A DNA stretch of 64,000 bases from G963665925 sp050596425 (GTDB lineage: Bacteria; Bacillota; Clostridia; Peptostreptococcales; Acidaminobacteraceae): positions 2,232,001 to 2,296,000 of the forward strand of contig NZ_CP192292.1 in the NCBI RefSeq assembly GCF_050596425.1. The letters run 5' to 3'. Below the pieces are notes generated by a model. The model did not search any database. It was given only the letters and a program-made list of their open reading frames with translations, and was not told the DNA's origin. This document shows positions 55,966 through 63,785 of the stretch, piece after piece. How positions within the stretch are numbered: position 1 is the first letter of the stretch; each line of letters opens with the position of its first letter. The position numbers and the translations under genes are program-made.

Positions 55966-57066
55966 ATGGAAAGATACCTAAATAGTGTGGTAAAAAGTTA
56001 TTTTAGCCACAAGGGTTTTAATGCAACAAATTTGGGACAGAACTATATCAGAATATTTGTGGTTGGTGGCATATATACAATGTTTGAGATAGTGGGACTC
56101 ATACTATCCAGTTTCGGTGTATTCAGTTCTGATATACGTTTATATGTCATGGCAGTGGTTGTGTTTCATCTCATTTACCTCCCATTTATGGCGGTAGTTT
56201 ATAGGAAAAAACTTTTCAAGTCAGAAAAAGTCTATGAAATATTGACAAACATATACTATATTGTTGTCCTGCTTTGGGCCTCGTTTTTTACAGCCCTGGT
56301 CTATTTAGCAGATGGAGACATTGCGATATATAGCATTGTTCTGTTTCTAATTTCAGCCGTCTTTATTATTGCTCCAAACACGGCCAGTATTCTATATATA
56401 ACAAACTTCGTTGTTTTTTCAGGCATGGTCTATTCCATTGTTTCTGAAATAGGTATGGCCAATGGCATTGTATTCAAGGCTCTAATTGTAACGGTTCTTG
56501 CCCTTGTCATTTCCCATAGCAATTACTTGGCGAGAAGATCGCTCTTTGAGTCAAATAGAAAACTTGAACAAGCAAACAAGACGCTCAATGAAAAATCTCA
56601 AAGGGATTCACTGACGCATCTATATAACAATGAATATATATTTGACAAACTAAAAAGTAAAATTGAGGGAGTGAAAAATTCGAATCAAAAGTTGTCTGTG
56701 ATCATGATTGACATCGATAATTTTAAGTTTATTAATGACTCCTTTGGTCATCTCTACGGCGATCATGTTATAAAATCTGTTGCTGAAGTGATTCAAAGTG
56801 CCATCAGAGATGATGATGTTTTGGGTCGTTATGGCGGTGAAGAATTTATTGTTATCTTGACAGATACCTGCAAGGAGATCGCAGTGTCTGTTGCTGAACG
56901 TGTTCGAAGTGCTGTTGAAGCCATTGATTTTGATAAGGCACACCGTATAACTGTGAGTATTGGTGTTTCAGAGTATGGAGGAGAAGACCCTAAAAACCTT
57001 ATCAATTCAGCGGATATAAACCTATATAAAGCAAAATTTGCGGGTAAAAATAAGGTCGTTGCTTAA
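55966..57066 (+). CDS. Membrane diguanylate cyclase (GGDEF)
   Basis: A 366-residue membrane protein. About six hydrophobic segments fill residues 20-190, a multi-helix sensor with little outside loop. A short coiled coil leads to a GGDEF domain with RDSLTHLYNNEYIFDKLKSK, IDIDNFKFINDSFGHLYGDH and the active GGEEF (residues 290-294). The inhibitory RxxD site (RDDD) is present five residues before it. It should make cyclic di-GMP. I start at 55966 because GGGGGAG precedes it; the long upstream extension to 55765 contains the previous terminator and is not coding. Confidence 0.92.
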   Translation: MERYLNSVVKSYFSHKGFNATNLGQNYIRIFVVGGIYTMFEIVGLILSSFGVFSSDIRLYVMAVVVFHLIYLPFMAVVYRKKLFKSEKVYEILTNIYYIVVLLWASFFTALVYLADGDIAIYSIVLFLISAVFIIAPNTASILYITNFVVFSGMVYSIVSEIGMANGIVFKALIVTVLALVISHSNYLARRSLFESNRKLEQANKTLNEKSQRDSLTHLYNNEYIFDKLKSKIEGVKNSNQKLSVIMIDIDNFKFINDSFGHLYGDHVIKSVAEVIQSAIRDDDVLGRYGGEEFIVILTDTCKEIAVSVAERVRSAVEAIDFDKAHRITVSIGVSEYGGEDPKNLINSADINLYKAKFAGKNKVVA

Positions 57067-57221
57067 AATGAATATGCTATAATGGTTAAAATATGAGTGC
57101 ATACTTTGCGTTGAGGTATGCGCTTTGTTTGTCTAAGCTCGACTAATACAAATAAACGGGTATTAATCTGAAAAATAAATGCTTGCATTGTTGATATTAT
57201 CTTATTGTTAGAGGAGACATT

Positions 57222-58004
57222 ATGATTGAAAATGCTATTAAAGAGTTTGATCCAAAAAACTATAATAAGAAAACTGTCATCGGGGAATTTTCAGGACGTG
57301 ACAGTGTGGCTGCCATACTGAAAGCTTTTGAAGATGAGGACATTGATTACATACTCCCAGTAGCAACATTTGCTGGAACGGAGTATGGTGATTTTAATGT
57401 CATTTATAAAAATTATAAACATTTACAAAAAAGAGTTAAAGACCTTTACGGCGATAAGAAAGTTCTTTATCCATTGATAGAGTATAGTCGTGAGGATATA
57501 TGGGCCCTGATGAATGGTCGCTTAAGTGGAGAGCTGTCCAGAAAATTTGGCTTCTATTCTCCATGCATTGGCTGTCACTTATATTTCCATCTAACTAAAC
57601 TTAACTTTGCTCGTCCGCTTTCGGGCATCATCCTTTCTGGTGAACGCGAGTCCCATGACGGACGAATCAAAGTCAATCAATTGGGGGAATCTCTTGATAT
57701 ATATCAAGAAGTGATCGCTTCATTTGACTGTCAACTAAGAATGCCCCTTCGGCATATGGATGACGGTCATGAAGTGGAGAGCTTGATCGGATGGGAGTGG
57801 AAAGAAGGGCTTGCTCATCCAGACTGTGTTCTAAGTAGAAACTACAGAAGCTGTGATGGCAAAGCTGTATATGATAAAAATTGCCTTGAGAGACTTTTAC
57901 AAGAATATGTTAAACCAGCAGGCGTACTTGTTGGCAAATACATAGTGGAAGATCAAAAGGCAGACATAAATGCCTTAAAAAAGGAGGTCCTTGCCCTAAT
58001 ATGA
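57222..58004 (+). CDS. PP-loop ATP pyrophosphatase family protein
   Basis: A 260-residue soluble protein with an N-terminal ATP PP-loop, GEFSGRDSVAAILKAF, which in this superfamily activates a substrate by adenylation. Cysteines follow in SPCIGCHLYFHL and in HPDCVLSRNYRSC, a possible metal or cluster site. The family includes PAPS reductase, QueC and tRNA thiolation enzymes; this one matches none of them closely enough to name. Its stop codon overlaps the next start in ATGA, so it is translationally coupled to an ApgM-like gene, an unusual pairing that suggests a joint biosynthetic or modification step. Confidence 0.82.
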   Translation: MIENAIKEFDPKNYNKKTVIGEFSGRDSVAAILKAFEDEDIDYILPVATFAGTEYGDFNVIYKNYKHLQKRVKDLYGDKKVLYPLIEYSREDIWALMNGRLSGELSRKFGFYSPCIGCHLYFHLTKLNFARPLSGIILSGERESHDGRIKVNQLGESLDIYQEVIASFDCQLRMPLRHMDDGHEVESLIGWEWKEGLAHPDCVLSRNYRSCDGKAVYDKNCLERLLQEYVKPAGVLVGKYIVEDQKADINALKKEVLALI

Positions 58005-59257
58005 AAACCATAACATTGCTATTGGATGGGGTTGGAGACCGTTCTTATGACCTCTTGGGAGGTAAAACCCCTCTAGAGTATGCTAAGACCCCAAACCTAG
58101 ATAAAATTGCTCAGACCTCGCAGTGTGGACTTATGACACCCCTGCAAGTTGGAGCGTCACTGGGAACCGACCTGGCACATTTTATTTTATTTGGTTACAA
58201 GACCCACGAGTATCCAAACCGGGCTGTTATTGATGCCATTGGCGAGAATGTTAGCCTGAATAAAGATGATTTAATACTGAGAGCATCTTTTGCTGATGTA
58301 AGCCATGACGGTCAGGGATACCTGCTAAATTCTAGATTCACAAAAGATCTAAGCGCTAAGGAGATTAACGACCTCATACAAGCTGTTGACTGCCAATTTG
58401 ACGGCTGGCAGTTTAAATGTATTCATTCCTATGACAGTCATGGATTCGTTATTGTTTCAAGAACAGACGGGAAAGAGATCAGTTCAGAGGTGTCGGATTC
58501 AGATCCCTTCTATGCACCCCAGTATGTCATGAAGATTGAGCCTTTTGAAACGGTTGACCCCATTTCTGAAGAGACAGCAAATGCTATCAATCGTTTTCTA
58601 AAAAGAACACATGATATTTTACAAGGACATGAAGTGAACAAAAATAGGGCCTTTAAGGGAGAGCAGGCCGCAAACTTTATTCTAACCAAGTGGGCAGGTC
58701 GATACACAGGGGTTGAACCCTTCCAAATTCGAACAGGCATGCGTGGACAGTTACTAGGACAATCAAAACTTTTAAATGGACTCAGTCATTATGTAGGCCT
58801 TGATTTTCAAAGCTACGAAACCTTTGATGAAGCAGTACACTTGGCCTTGTCATCAGAATATGAATATGTTCATCTTCATACGAAAGCACCTGATGAAGCT
58901 TCGCATAAGAAATCGCCTATGAAGAAGGTGGAAGCCCTTGAAGAGATCGACAAAAGCATTGAGACTCTTTTGGATTTTGAGGGGTTACTTATTGTAACGG
59001 CTGACCATAGTACCCCTTGTGCAGGCGAAATGATTCACTCTGGGGAATCTGTCCCTTTTATGGCAAGAGGGGAGTATGTTAGACAAGACCGTGTGGATGC
59101 GTTTAATGAAGTCGCTTGCGCAAATGGATCTGTTATGCTGACAGGGGCTGACTTTATACACTATATTCATAGCGCATCGGACAGGGGAAACTTGTACCAC
59201 TTACGGGTGGGAAACAAGTGGAGAAATTACAGACCGACGAAGGTCAACAAGTTATAA
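58001..59257 (+). CDS. ApgM-like alkaline-phosphatase-superfamily phosphomutase
   Basis: A 418-residue metalloenzyme of the cofactor-independent (archaeal-type) phosphoglycerate mutase family. Metal-site motifs are kept: LLLDGVGDRSYDLLGGKTPL at the start, HLHTKAPDEASHKKSPMKK and VTADHSTPCAGEMIHSGESV near the end. The nucleophile segment reads GASLGTDLAHFILFGY, with Thr56 in place of the usual Ser (GSD). Thr is used as the nucleophile in some other members of the superfamily, so activity is likely but the substrate may differ from phosphoglycerate. A GGAGG site lies inside the upstream PP-loop gene, with which it overlaps by four bases. Confidence 0.83.
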   Translation: MKTITLLLDGVGDRSYDLLGGKTPLEYAKTPNLDKIAQTSQCGLMTPLQVGASLGTDLAHFILFGYKTHEYPNRAVIDAIGENVSLNKDDLILRASFADVSHDGQGYLLNSRFTKDLSAKEINDLIQAVDCQFDGWQFKCIHSYDSHGFVIVSRTDGKEISSEVSDSDPFYAPQYVMKIEPFETVDPISEETANAINRFLKRTHDILQGHEVNKNRAFKGEQAANFILTKWAGRYTGVEPFQIRTGMRGQLLGQSKLLNGLSHYVGLDFQSYETFDEAVHLALSSEYEYVHLHTKAPDEASHKKSPMKKVEALEEIDKSIETLLDFEGLLIVTADHSTPCAGEMIHSGESVPFMARGEYVRQDRVDAFNEVACANGSVMLTGADFIHYIHSASDRGNLYHLRVGNKWRNYRPTKVNKL

Positions 59258-59292
59258 GTTGCACTAGAAGACACAGACAAAGCCTTTTTATT

Positions 59293-59400
59293 TCAGGCGC
59301 TTGCATAATTACAGATACACATCCCTCCAAACCATATATATATTTGATTCTCAAATATACATATGGTGGGAAGTCTTAAAGGATATTTTACATGTCGATC
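59293..59400 (+). repeat. Intergenic palindromic repeat, copy 5
   Basis: Same orientation as copy 1. The left end CAGGCGCTTGCATAATTACAG is well kept, the right end is GGATATTTTACATGTCGATC. The stem CCAAACCATATAT pairs with ATATGGTGGG and the loop keeps TTTGATTCTCAAATAT. It lies after the ApgM-like gene. Confidence 0.78.
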
Positions 59401-59553
59401 ATTTAAAAAATCTATAGTAAGGGCGAGAACATTTATAAGTTCGATGAGAAATCCACCAAAGATGTTATAAAATAGCCTCAGCGATAGAAATTATTGAATG
59501 CTATCCGCTTTATGGATAGTTGTTTAAAAGATAGATTAAAGTTGAGGTAATTT

Positions 59554-60180
59554 ATGATTATAGATATGCATATACATCAGAAAATGAATTCATCAGATAG
59601 TAAACTTGACTTGTTTGAAGCTATTGAAGTGGCAAAGCAAAGAGGGTTAGATGGCATTTGCATAACGGACCATGATGACTTAGGCCTTAGACCAATGGCT
59701 CAAACTATTTCGACTGAAACAGGTTTTCCGGTTTATGTAGGGGTGGAAATATTCACCCTGGATGGCGATCTCTTATGTTTTGGTATTGATGAGATGCCGC
59801 AGGAAAGACTCTCTGCGCAGGAAACCATAGACTATGTTAATGACAGGGGTGGGGTAACAATTGCTGCCCATCCATATAGACACAATAATAGGGGGCTTGG
59901 AGATCATATTGCAAGGGTTAGTGGTCTTGGTGCTGTTGAAGCCTTTAATGGTCGTACAGATGCCCTAAGTAATATGAAAGCTCGCAATATTGCCCTTGAT
60001 TTGGACTTGCCACAGTCTGGTGGGAGTGACTCACATACGGATACTGAAGTTGGGAACTTCGCCACTGAGTTTACTGTCCCTGTGAATTCGGAAGCAGACC
60101 TGGTTTCTGCTATACGACAAGGTCATATTAGACCAGTTACAGTGATGGGGCTTGAAATGAACAACATTGAAACAGCCTAA
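59554..60180 (+). CDS. PHP-domain phosphoesterase
   Basis: A 208-residue metal-dependent phosphoesterase. The PHP motifs are present in order: IIDMHIHQKM, ICITDHDDLGLRPM, VYVGVEIFT, TIAAHPYRHNN, VEAFNGR and GGSDSHTDTEVGNF, which supply His/Asp/Glu ligands for two or three metals. Related proteins act on phosphorylated nucleotides or sugar phosphates; the substrate is not clear. It is a single gene with its own terminator. Confidence 0.9.
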   Translation: MIIDMHIHQKMNSSDSKLDLFEAIEVAKQRGLDGICITDHDDLGLRPMAQTISTETGFPVYVGVEIFTLDGDLLCFGIDEMPQERLSAQETIDYVNDRGGVTIAAHPYRHNNRGLGDHIARVSGLGAVEAFNGRTDALSNMKARNIALDLDLPQSGGSDSHTDTEVGNFATEFTVPVNSEADLVSAIRQGHIRPVTVMGLEMNNIETA

Positions 60181-60213
60181 GAGGCAAGGGTCACTTGAAT
60201 ACAAAGAATTCGT

Positions 60214-60241
60214 AAAACCGTCATAAAATGGCGGTTTTTTT
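60214..60241 (+). terminator. Rho-independent terminator after the PHP gene
   Basis: AAAACCGTCA at 60214-60223 pairs with TGGCGGTTTT at 60229-60238 (one G-U), followed by T residues. Confidence 0.88.
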
Positions 60242-60388
60242 ATTGTAGACTTTTGTGATTCAATTTATCTTATAACAAATAAAAAATTGTAGGTTCTAAA
60301 ACCAATCAACTGAAATTATATTTATGCTTATTAATGTAACAATATAATGCTATAATCGTCTCAATATCTATAAAAGGAGATGGTGCAT

Positions 60389-61417
60389 ATGGCATTCAAC
60401 TACATCAATCAAATACCTGCCCCCGAAGAGATCAAAGCCTTGATTCCACTTCCAGAGCCCCTAAGAGTCCTAAAGGAAAATCGGGACCGGGAAATCGCCC
60501 AGGTCTTTCGTGGTGAAAGTGATAAATTTATACTGATTATTGGACCGTGCTCTGCCCACGATGAGGACGCAGTTGTTGAATATGTTAAGCGACTGGCAAA
60601 ACTGCAAGAGCAAGTTAAAGAAAAAATTATACTGGTCCCTCGTGTTTACACCAATAAGCCTAGGACAACGGGAGAAGGGTATAAAGGGATGCTGCATCAG
60701 CCTGTTCCTATGGATGAACCTAATATATTGAAGGGGATTAAAGCCATAAGAAATATGCATATTAGAATAATGGAAACATCAGGTCTGACATCTGCAGACG
60801 AAATGCTGTATCCAATGAATTATCCATACCTGGATGATGTTTTAAGTTATGTGGCTGTTGGTGCCCGCTCAGTAGAAAATCAGCAGCACAGACTGGCAGT
60901 AAGTGGGATGGAGGTGCCGGCAGGGATGAAAAATCCAACGGGTGGAGACCTCGGAGTGATGTTAAATTCCATAAAGGCCGCACAAATTTCTCATCGTTTT
61001 ATTTATAATGGATATGAAGTGCAAACAAGTGGAAATATATACTCCCACGGTATTCTTAGAGGGGCTGTGAACCAGTATGGTCGCAATATCCCCAACTACC
61101 ACTATGAAGACTTAATGTTCTTAAAAAAGAAGTATGCTCAGAGGGGGCTTTATAACCAGGCTATTATTATTGATGCCAGTCATGCCAACTCTATGAAGCA
61201 GTATGATGAACAACCTAGAATTTGTATGGAAGTCATGCGTTCTAGAAAACATGATCAAGGCATAAGGCAAATGGTAAAGGGCCTTATGATAGAGAGTTAT
61301 TTAGAAGAGGGCAAGCAAGATGAGTGCGGGCTGGTATTTGGTAAATCTATCACAGATGCCTGTCTAGGCTGGACAGCTTCTGAAGAGCTTGTCTTAGAAA
61401 TTGCAAGGCATGTATAA
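60389..61417 (+). CDS. 3-deoxy-7-phosphoheptulonate synthase (DAHP synthase, class I)
   Basis: A 342-residue enzyme that joins phosphoenolpyruvate and erythrose 4-phosphate, the first step of aromatic amino acid synthesis. The AroG/AroF/AroH family motifs are clear: IIGPCSAHDEDAVVEYVKRL, RVYTNKPRTTGEGYKGMLHQ, ARSVENQQHR, AGMKNPTGGDLG and IIDASHANSMKQ. Which isoenzyme (tyrosine-, phenylalanine- or tryptophan-sensitive) cannot be told. I start at 60389, nine bases after AAAGGAG; the ATG at 60380 is too close. No other shikimate gene adjoins it. Confidence 0.95.
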   Translation: MAFNYINQIPAPEEIKALIPLPEPLRVLKENRDREIAQVFRGESDKFILIIGPCSAHDEDAVVEYVKRLAKLQEQVKEKIILVPRVYTNKPRTTGEGYKGMLHQPVPMDEPNILKGIKAIRNMHIRIMETSGLTSADEMLYPMNYPYLDDVLSYVAVGARSVENQQHRLAVSGMEVPAGMKNPTGGDLGVMLNSIKAAQISHRFIYNGYEVQTSGNIYSHGILRGAVNQYGRNIPNYHYEDLMFLKKKYAQRGLYNQAIIIDASHANSMKQYDEQPRICMEVMRSRKHDQGIRQMVKGLMIESYLEEGKQDECGLVFGKSITDACLGWTASEELVLEIARHV

Positions 61418-61430
61418 GAGAATAATAAAG

Positions 61431-61464
61431 AAGGCTTTAATGAGTTTCTCATTAAAGCCTTTTT
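61431..61464. terminator. Terminator after the DAHP synthase gene
   Basis: AAGGCTTTAATGAG at 61431-61444 pairs perfectly with 61448-61461 around a TTT loop, followed by T residues. Convergent genes flank it. Confidence 0.92.
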
Positions 61465-61520
61465 CAATGCATACAACACGAATGTGAGGGTGGAGGAGTA
61501 AAAAATGCTTTTTAATTAAG

Positions 61521-62114
61521 TTAAGCAATTTTTATATTCGTGCTGTTCTCAGAAGCTATCAAATTGATTTTTCTTTCAATTTCCAGCCAGTTAAAAACAC
61601 GTTCTGTATCGAGAATCGTGGCAAAGCGGTTGTAGGTGCAGTCTATCAGTAGAACTTTAACCTTGGCCATAGACAGTTCAATGGCATTCTCAAATTTATC
61701 TTCAATAAAAACATCGCAGTTTAGGATTTTTGCTTGAGTTGCTTTATGGTGTGATCCCAGCAGGTAGAGCGGGGCCTCGGGCATATTGTGTCTTTTAAAC
61801 CACTTCATTGAAACACTTTTCATTTTTTCTTCGCGTGCCGTCACATAATATATATTATGATGTTTGGCTAGAGCTTGAAGAACCTGGGAAGCATGTGGTC
61901 TAGGCTTAGCATCTCTATGCAAATCTTCACCAACCGCATTATAGAAATTCAAATAATCACTTCTGTTTATGTTTAAAACACGATGAATATCGTATTCGAT
62001 TACATCCTCTGGGGCTACGCTTGTGTTAAACCATTCGTTGGCTGTCTTTAACCAGTAATAGGGTTCAGTCATTGTTCCATCAATGTCAACACAGATGTTT
62101 AGTTTTTTCATCAT
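61521..62114 (-). CDS. HAD-superfamily 5'-nucleotidase-like protein (NT5C group)
   Basis: A 197-residue HAD protein. ICVDIDGTMTEPYYW supplies the nucleophile Asp10 and acid/base Asp12; YYVTAREEKMKSVSM is motif II, and FIEDKFENAIELS is motif IV. This matches the 5' (3')-deoxyribonucleotidase-like group common in Firmicutes. It lies after GGAGATGA with two adjacent ATG codons at 62114 and 62111; either may start. Substrate unproved. Confidence 0.83.
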   Translation of the reverse strand: MMKKLNICVDIDGTMTEPYYWLKTANEWFNTSVAPEDVIEYDIHRVLNINRSDYLNFYNAVGEDLHRDAKPRPHASQVLQALAKHHNIYYVTAREEKMKSVSMKWFKRHNMPEAPLYLLGSHHKATQAKILNCDVFIEDKFENAIELSMAKVKVLLIDCTYNRFATILDTERVFNWLEIERKINLIASENSTNIKIA

Positions 62115-62189
62115 TCATCTCCTTTCAACGGTTTTATTATATAAAAGGATTGTGTTCAAAAAATTATGGTGGGGTTAAGAACACGTTAA

Positions 62190-62235
62190 AAAAGCTGTTG
62201 CAGATGATAATAAAAAATCATCTACAACAGCTTTT
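62190..62235 (-). terminator. Terminator of the cation antiporter gene
   Basis: AAAAGCTGTTGCAGATGAT from 62190 pairs, with one mismatch, to ATCATCTACAACAGCTTTT at 62217-62235. On the minus strand it is followed by TTTAACG. Confidence 0.85.
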
Positions 62236-62258
62236 GCTTTAATAATTTAAATAAGGCA

Positions 62259-63269
62259 CTATGCCAACCATGTGAAGTTTAATATGAGGTAGACAAAGTA
62301 CATACCGCCAAGAAAAATCCCTTCCTTGCGATCGATTGTTAGGTCTTTGCCCTTTGTAAAATGTCTAAAGGCAAAAATTATAATGAGCATTGTTGGGATC
62401 TGGAGTTTATAAAAACTGACTGGAACGGTCAGTCCGCCCTTTGTCACTGCAGCCGCCGCCCCAACAACAAATAAAACATTTAATATATCTGCACCAACAA
62501 TGTTGCCGATGGCAAGCTCACCATGCCCCTTGCGTACTGCTGTAATAGCTGTCACCAGTTCTGGGAGACTTGTCCCAAAGGCAACCAGTGTGGCAGCAAT
62601 AACACCTTGTGGAATTCCAATTCGAATGGCTGTGATCTCAACCGCTGGAATGAGGATCTTAGAGGATCCGATAACAAGTGCCACACCAAGAAGCAATTTT
62701 AAAATTTGAAGATAAACAGGGGTAAGTTCTTCTTGAATCTCTTCAGTGGATTCCCCGTTTTCCTCTCTGGCCCACTTAAGAGAAAAATAAATATAAGTGG
62801 CAAGAAGAATTAAAAAGCCAACGCCCATTAATTGCGAAATGTTGCCTGCTCCTGTATTTGTAAAGATTGGTAAACTGACAACAGCAAGGAGTATACAGGC
62901 CAGATATTGGAGTTTTCCCTGACGTTTGATGATCATTGGGTCAACAGGGAGATTACCGATTAGAGCAGCCACACCAATTATAAGACCAGTATCTGCAATG
63001 ATAGATCCAATGGCATTACCAAGTGCCAAATCGGGATTACCGCCAACGGCAGCCATCACGGAGACGGCAGCCTCGGGAAGGGTCGTTCCAAGAGAAACGA
63101 TTGTGGCACCAATCACCATTTTCGGAACACCCCAGTGAACGGATAGACTAACGGCTTCATCGACAAGTATGTCAGCGCCTTTGCCTACGGTCCAGAGTGA
63201 TGCTGCAATAATGAGTAGCAGTACGATTGTTGGGAAGGTTAATAAATAAGAGTGTATAAGTTCTTCCAT
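62259..63269 (-). CDS. CAX-family cation antiporter (sodium/calcium exchanger type)
   Basis: A 336-residue membrane exchanger with two homologous halves of five helices. The alpha repeats are clear: GATIVSLGTTLPEAAVSVMA in the first half and AATLVAFGTSLPELVTAITA in the second, each with the ion-binding Glu. This is the YrbG/CaCA group. An upstream yybP-ykoY-type manganese riboswitch with terminator controls the gene, so its physiological cargo is more likely Mn2+ export than calcium (inference from that riboswitch family). I start at 63269, nine bases after GGAAAGG; ATGs at 63278 and 63287 overlap that site. Confidence 0.9.
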   Translation of the reverse strand: MEELIHSYLLTFPTIVLLLIIAASLWTVGKGADILVDEAVSLSVHWGVPKMVIGATIVSLGTTLPEAAVSVMAAVGGNPDLALGNAIGSIIADTGLIIGVAALIGNLPVDPMIIKRQGKLQYLACILLAVVSLPIFTNTGAGNISQLMGVGFLILLATYIYFSLKWAREENGESTEEIQEELTPVYLQILKLLLGVALVIGSSKILIPAVEITAIRIGIPQGVIAATLVAFGTSLPELVTAITAVRKGHGELAIGNIVGADILNVLFVVGAAAAVTKGGLTVPVSFYKLQIPTMLIIIFAFRHFTKGKDLTIDRKEGIFLGGMYFVYLILNFTWLA

Positions 63270-63325
63270 GTCATGCATCCTTTCCATGTTCTTAGAAGGG
63301 TGAAGGTCTACAAGCTGCTAAACGC

Positions 63326-63371
63326 AAAAAAGACCCCTCAACCAGCACACAAAAGCTGATTGTAGAGTCTT
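63326..63371 (-). terminator. Riboswitch-controlled terminator hairpin
   Basis: On the minus strand AAGACTCTACAATCAGC pairs with GCTGGTTGAGGGGTCTT and is followed by TTTTTTG. Its first arm overlaps the last conserved aptamer segment, so ligand binding would block terminator formation. Confidence 0.85.
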
Positions 63372-63470
63372 ACCAGACAAAAATATGCCAACATGACCGA
63401 GAAGCTGTGCTTCTGTAATGACGACCATGAATCTCGCTTTAACCGCGAGCAGGTTACTCCCCCTATAATC
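63367..63470 (-). promoter_or_regulatory. yybP-ykoY-type (manganese) riboswitch aptamer
   Basis: Read on the minus strand, the leader has the conserved opening GGGGGAGTAACC, then GGTCGTCATTAC, a hairpin GAAGCACAGCTTC, CGGTCATGTTGGCA and the closing TTGTCTGGTAAGAC. These are the invariant blocks of the yybP-ykoY family, an established Mn2+ sensor found before exporters. The aptamer runs directly into a terminator before the CAX antiporter gene. The match is by eye from memory of the consensus. Confidence 0.85.
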
Positions 63471-63476
63471 AATATA

Positions 63477-63505
63477 ATGATAAGACAGCACTCCTTAAAA
63501 GTCAA
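63477..63505 (-). promoter_or_regulatory. Sigma-A promoter of the riboswitch transcript
   Basis: On the minus strand TTGACT (63505-63500) and TATCAT (63482-63477) are 17 bases apart, seven bases before the aptamer opening. Confidence 0.75.
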
Positions 63506-63604
63506 TGATATTTAGGCATAAAGACCAATATTAAAGAATTGTAATGCGTCTAGTATGTGACTGTTTGCAATAAGTATGTATCCCGTTTTCAAGTGGACAA
63601 AACA

Positions 63605-63635
63605 TGTAGAGACAAAATTGACGAAATTGTCTACA
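63605..63635. promoter_or_regulatory. Inverted repeat overlapping the MFS gene -35 element
   Basis: TGTAGA at 63605-63610 and TCTACA at 63630-63635 form an inverted repeat, with a nested GACAA/TTGTC pair. It straddles the -35 element of the promoter, a position typical of a repressor operator such as a TetR or MarR site. The regulator is not in the window. Confidence 0.5.
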
Positions 63636-63646
63636 AAGTATACAAT
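63618..63646 (+). promoter_or_regulatory. Sigma-A promoter of the MFS gene
   Basis: TTGACG at 63618-63623 and TACAAT at 63641-63646 are exactly 17 bases apart, about 50 bases before the leader peptide. Confidence 0.75.
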
Positions 63647-63692
63647 ATTAGTGTAAATAAGGGCTTTTGCCCACAGAGAAAGGAGCAGGGCC

Positions 63693-63728
63693 ATGGGCGC
63701 AATCAGTGTACATATCCAAATTATTTAA
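63693..63728 (+). CDS. Possible 11-residue leader peptide before the MFS gene
   Basis: An ATG with its own AAAGGAG site (seven-base spacing) opens the frame MGAISVHIQII followed by TAA. Right after it a hairpin, CCGGATT at 63733-63739 with AATCCGG at 63756-63762, stands before the GGAGG of the MFS gene. This layout is that of ribosome-stalling leaders before antibiotic-resistance genes. Stalling and drug induction are inferred, not shown. Confidence 0.5.
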   Translation: MGAISVHIQII

Positions 63729-63785
63729 TACACCGGATTAACGATATTTTCGATCAATCCGGATCTAAATGATTTGGAGGATACG

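Noticed and set aside
63557..63772. 71-codon open frame upstream of the MFS gene
   Set aside because: It starts at a GTG with no ribosome site, spans the promoter and operator, and overlaps the better-supported leader peptide in another frame.
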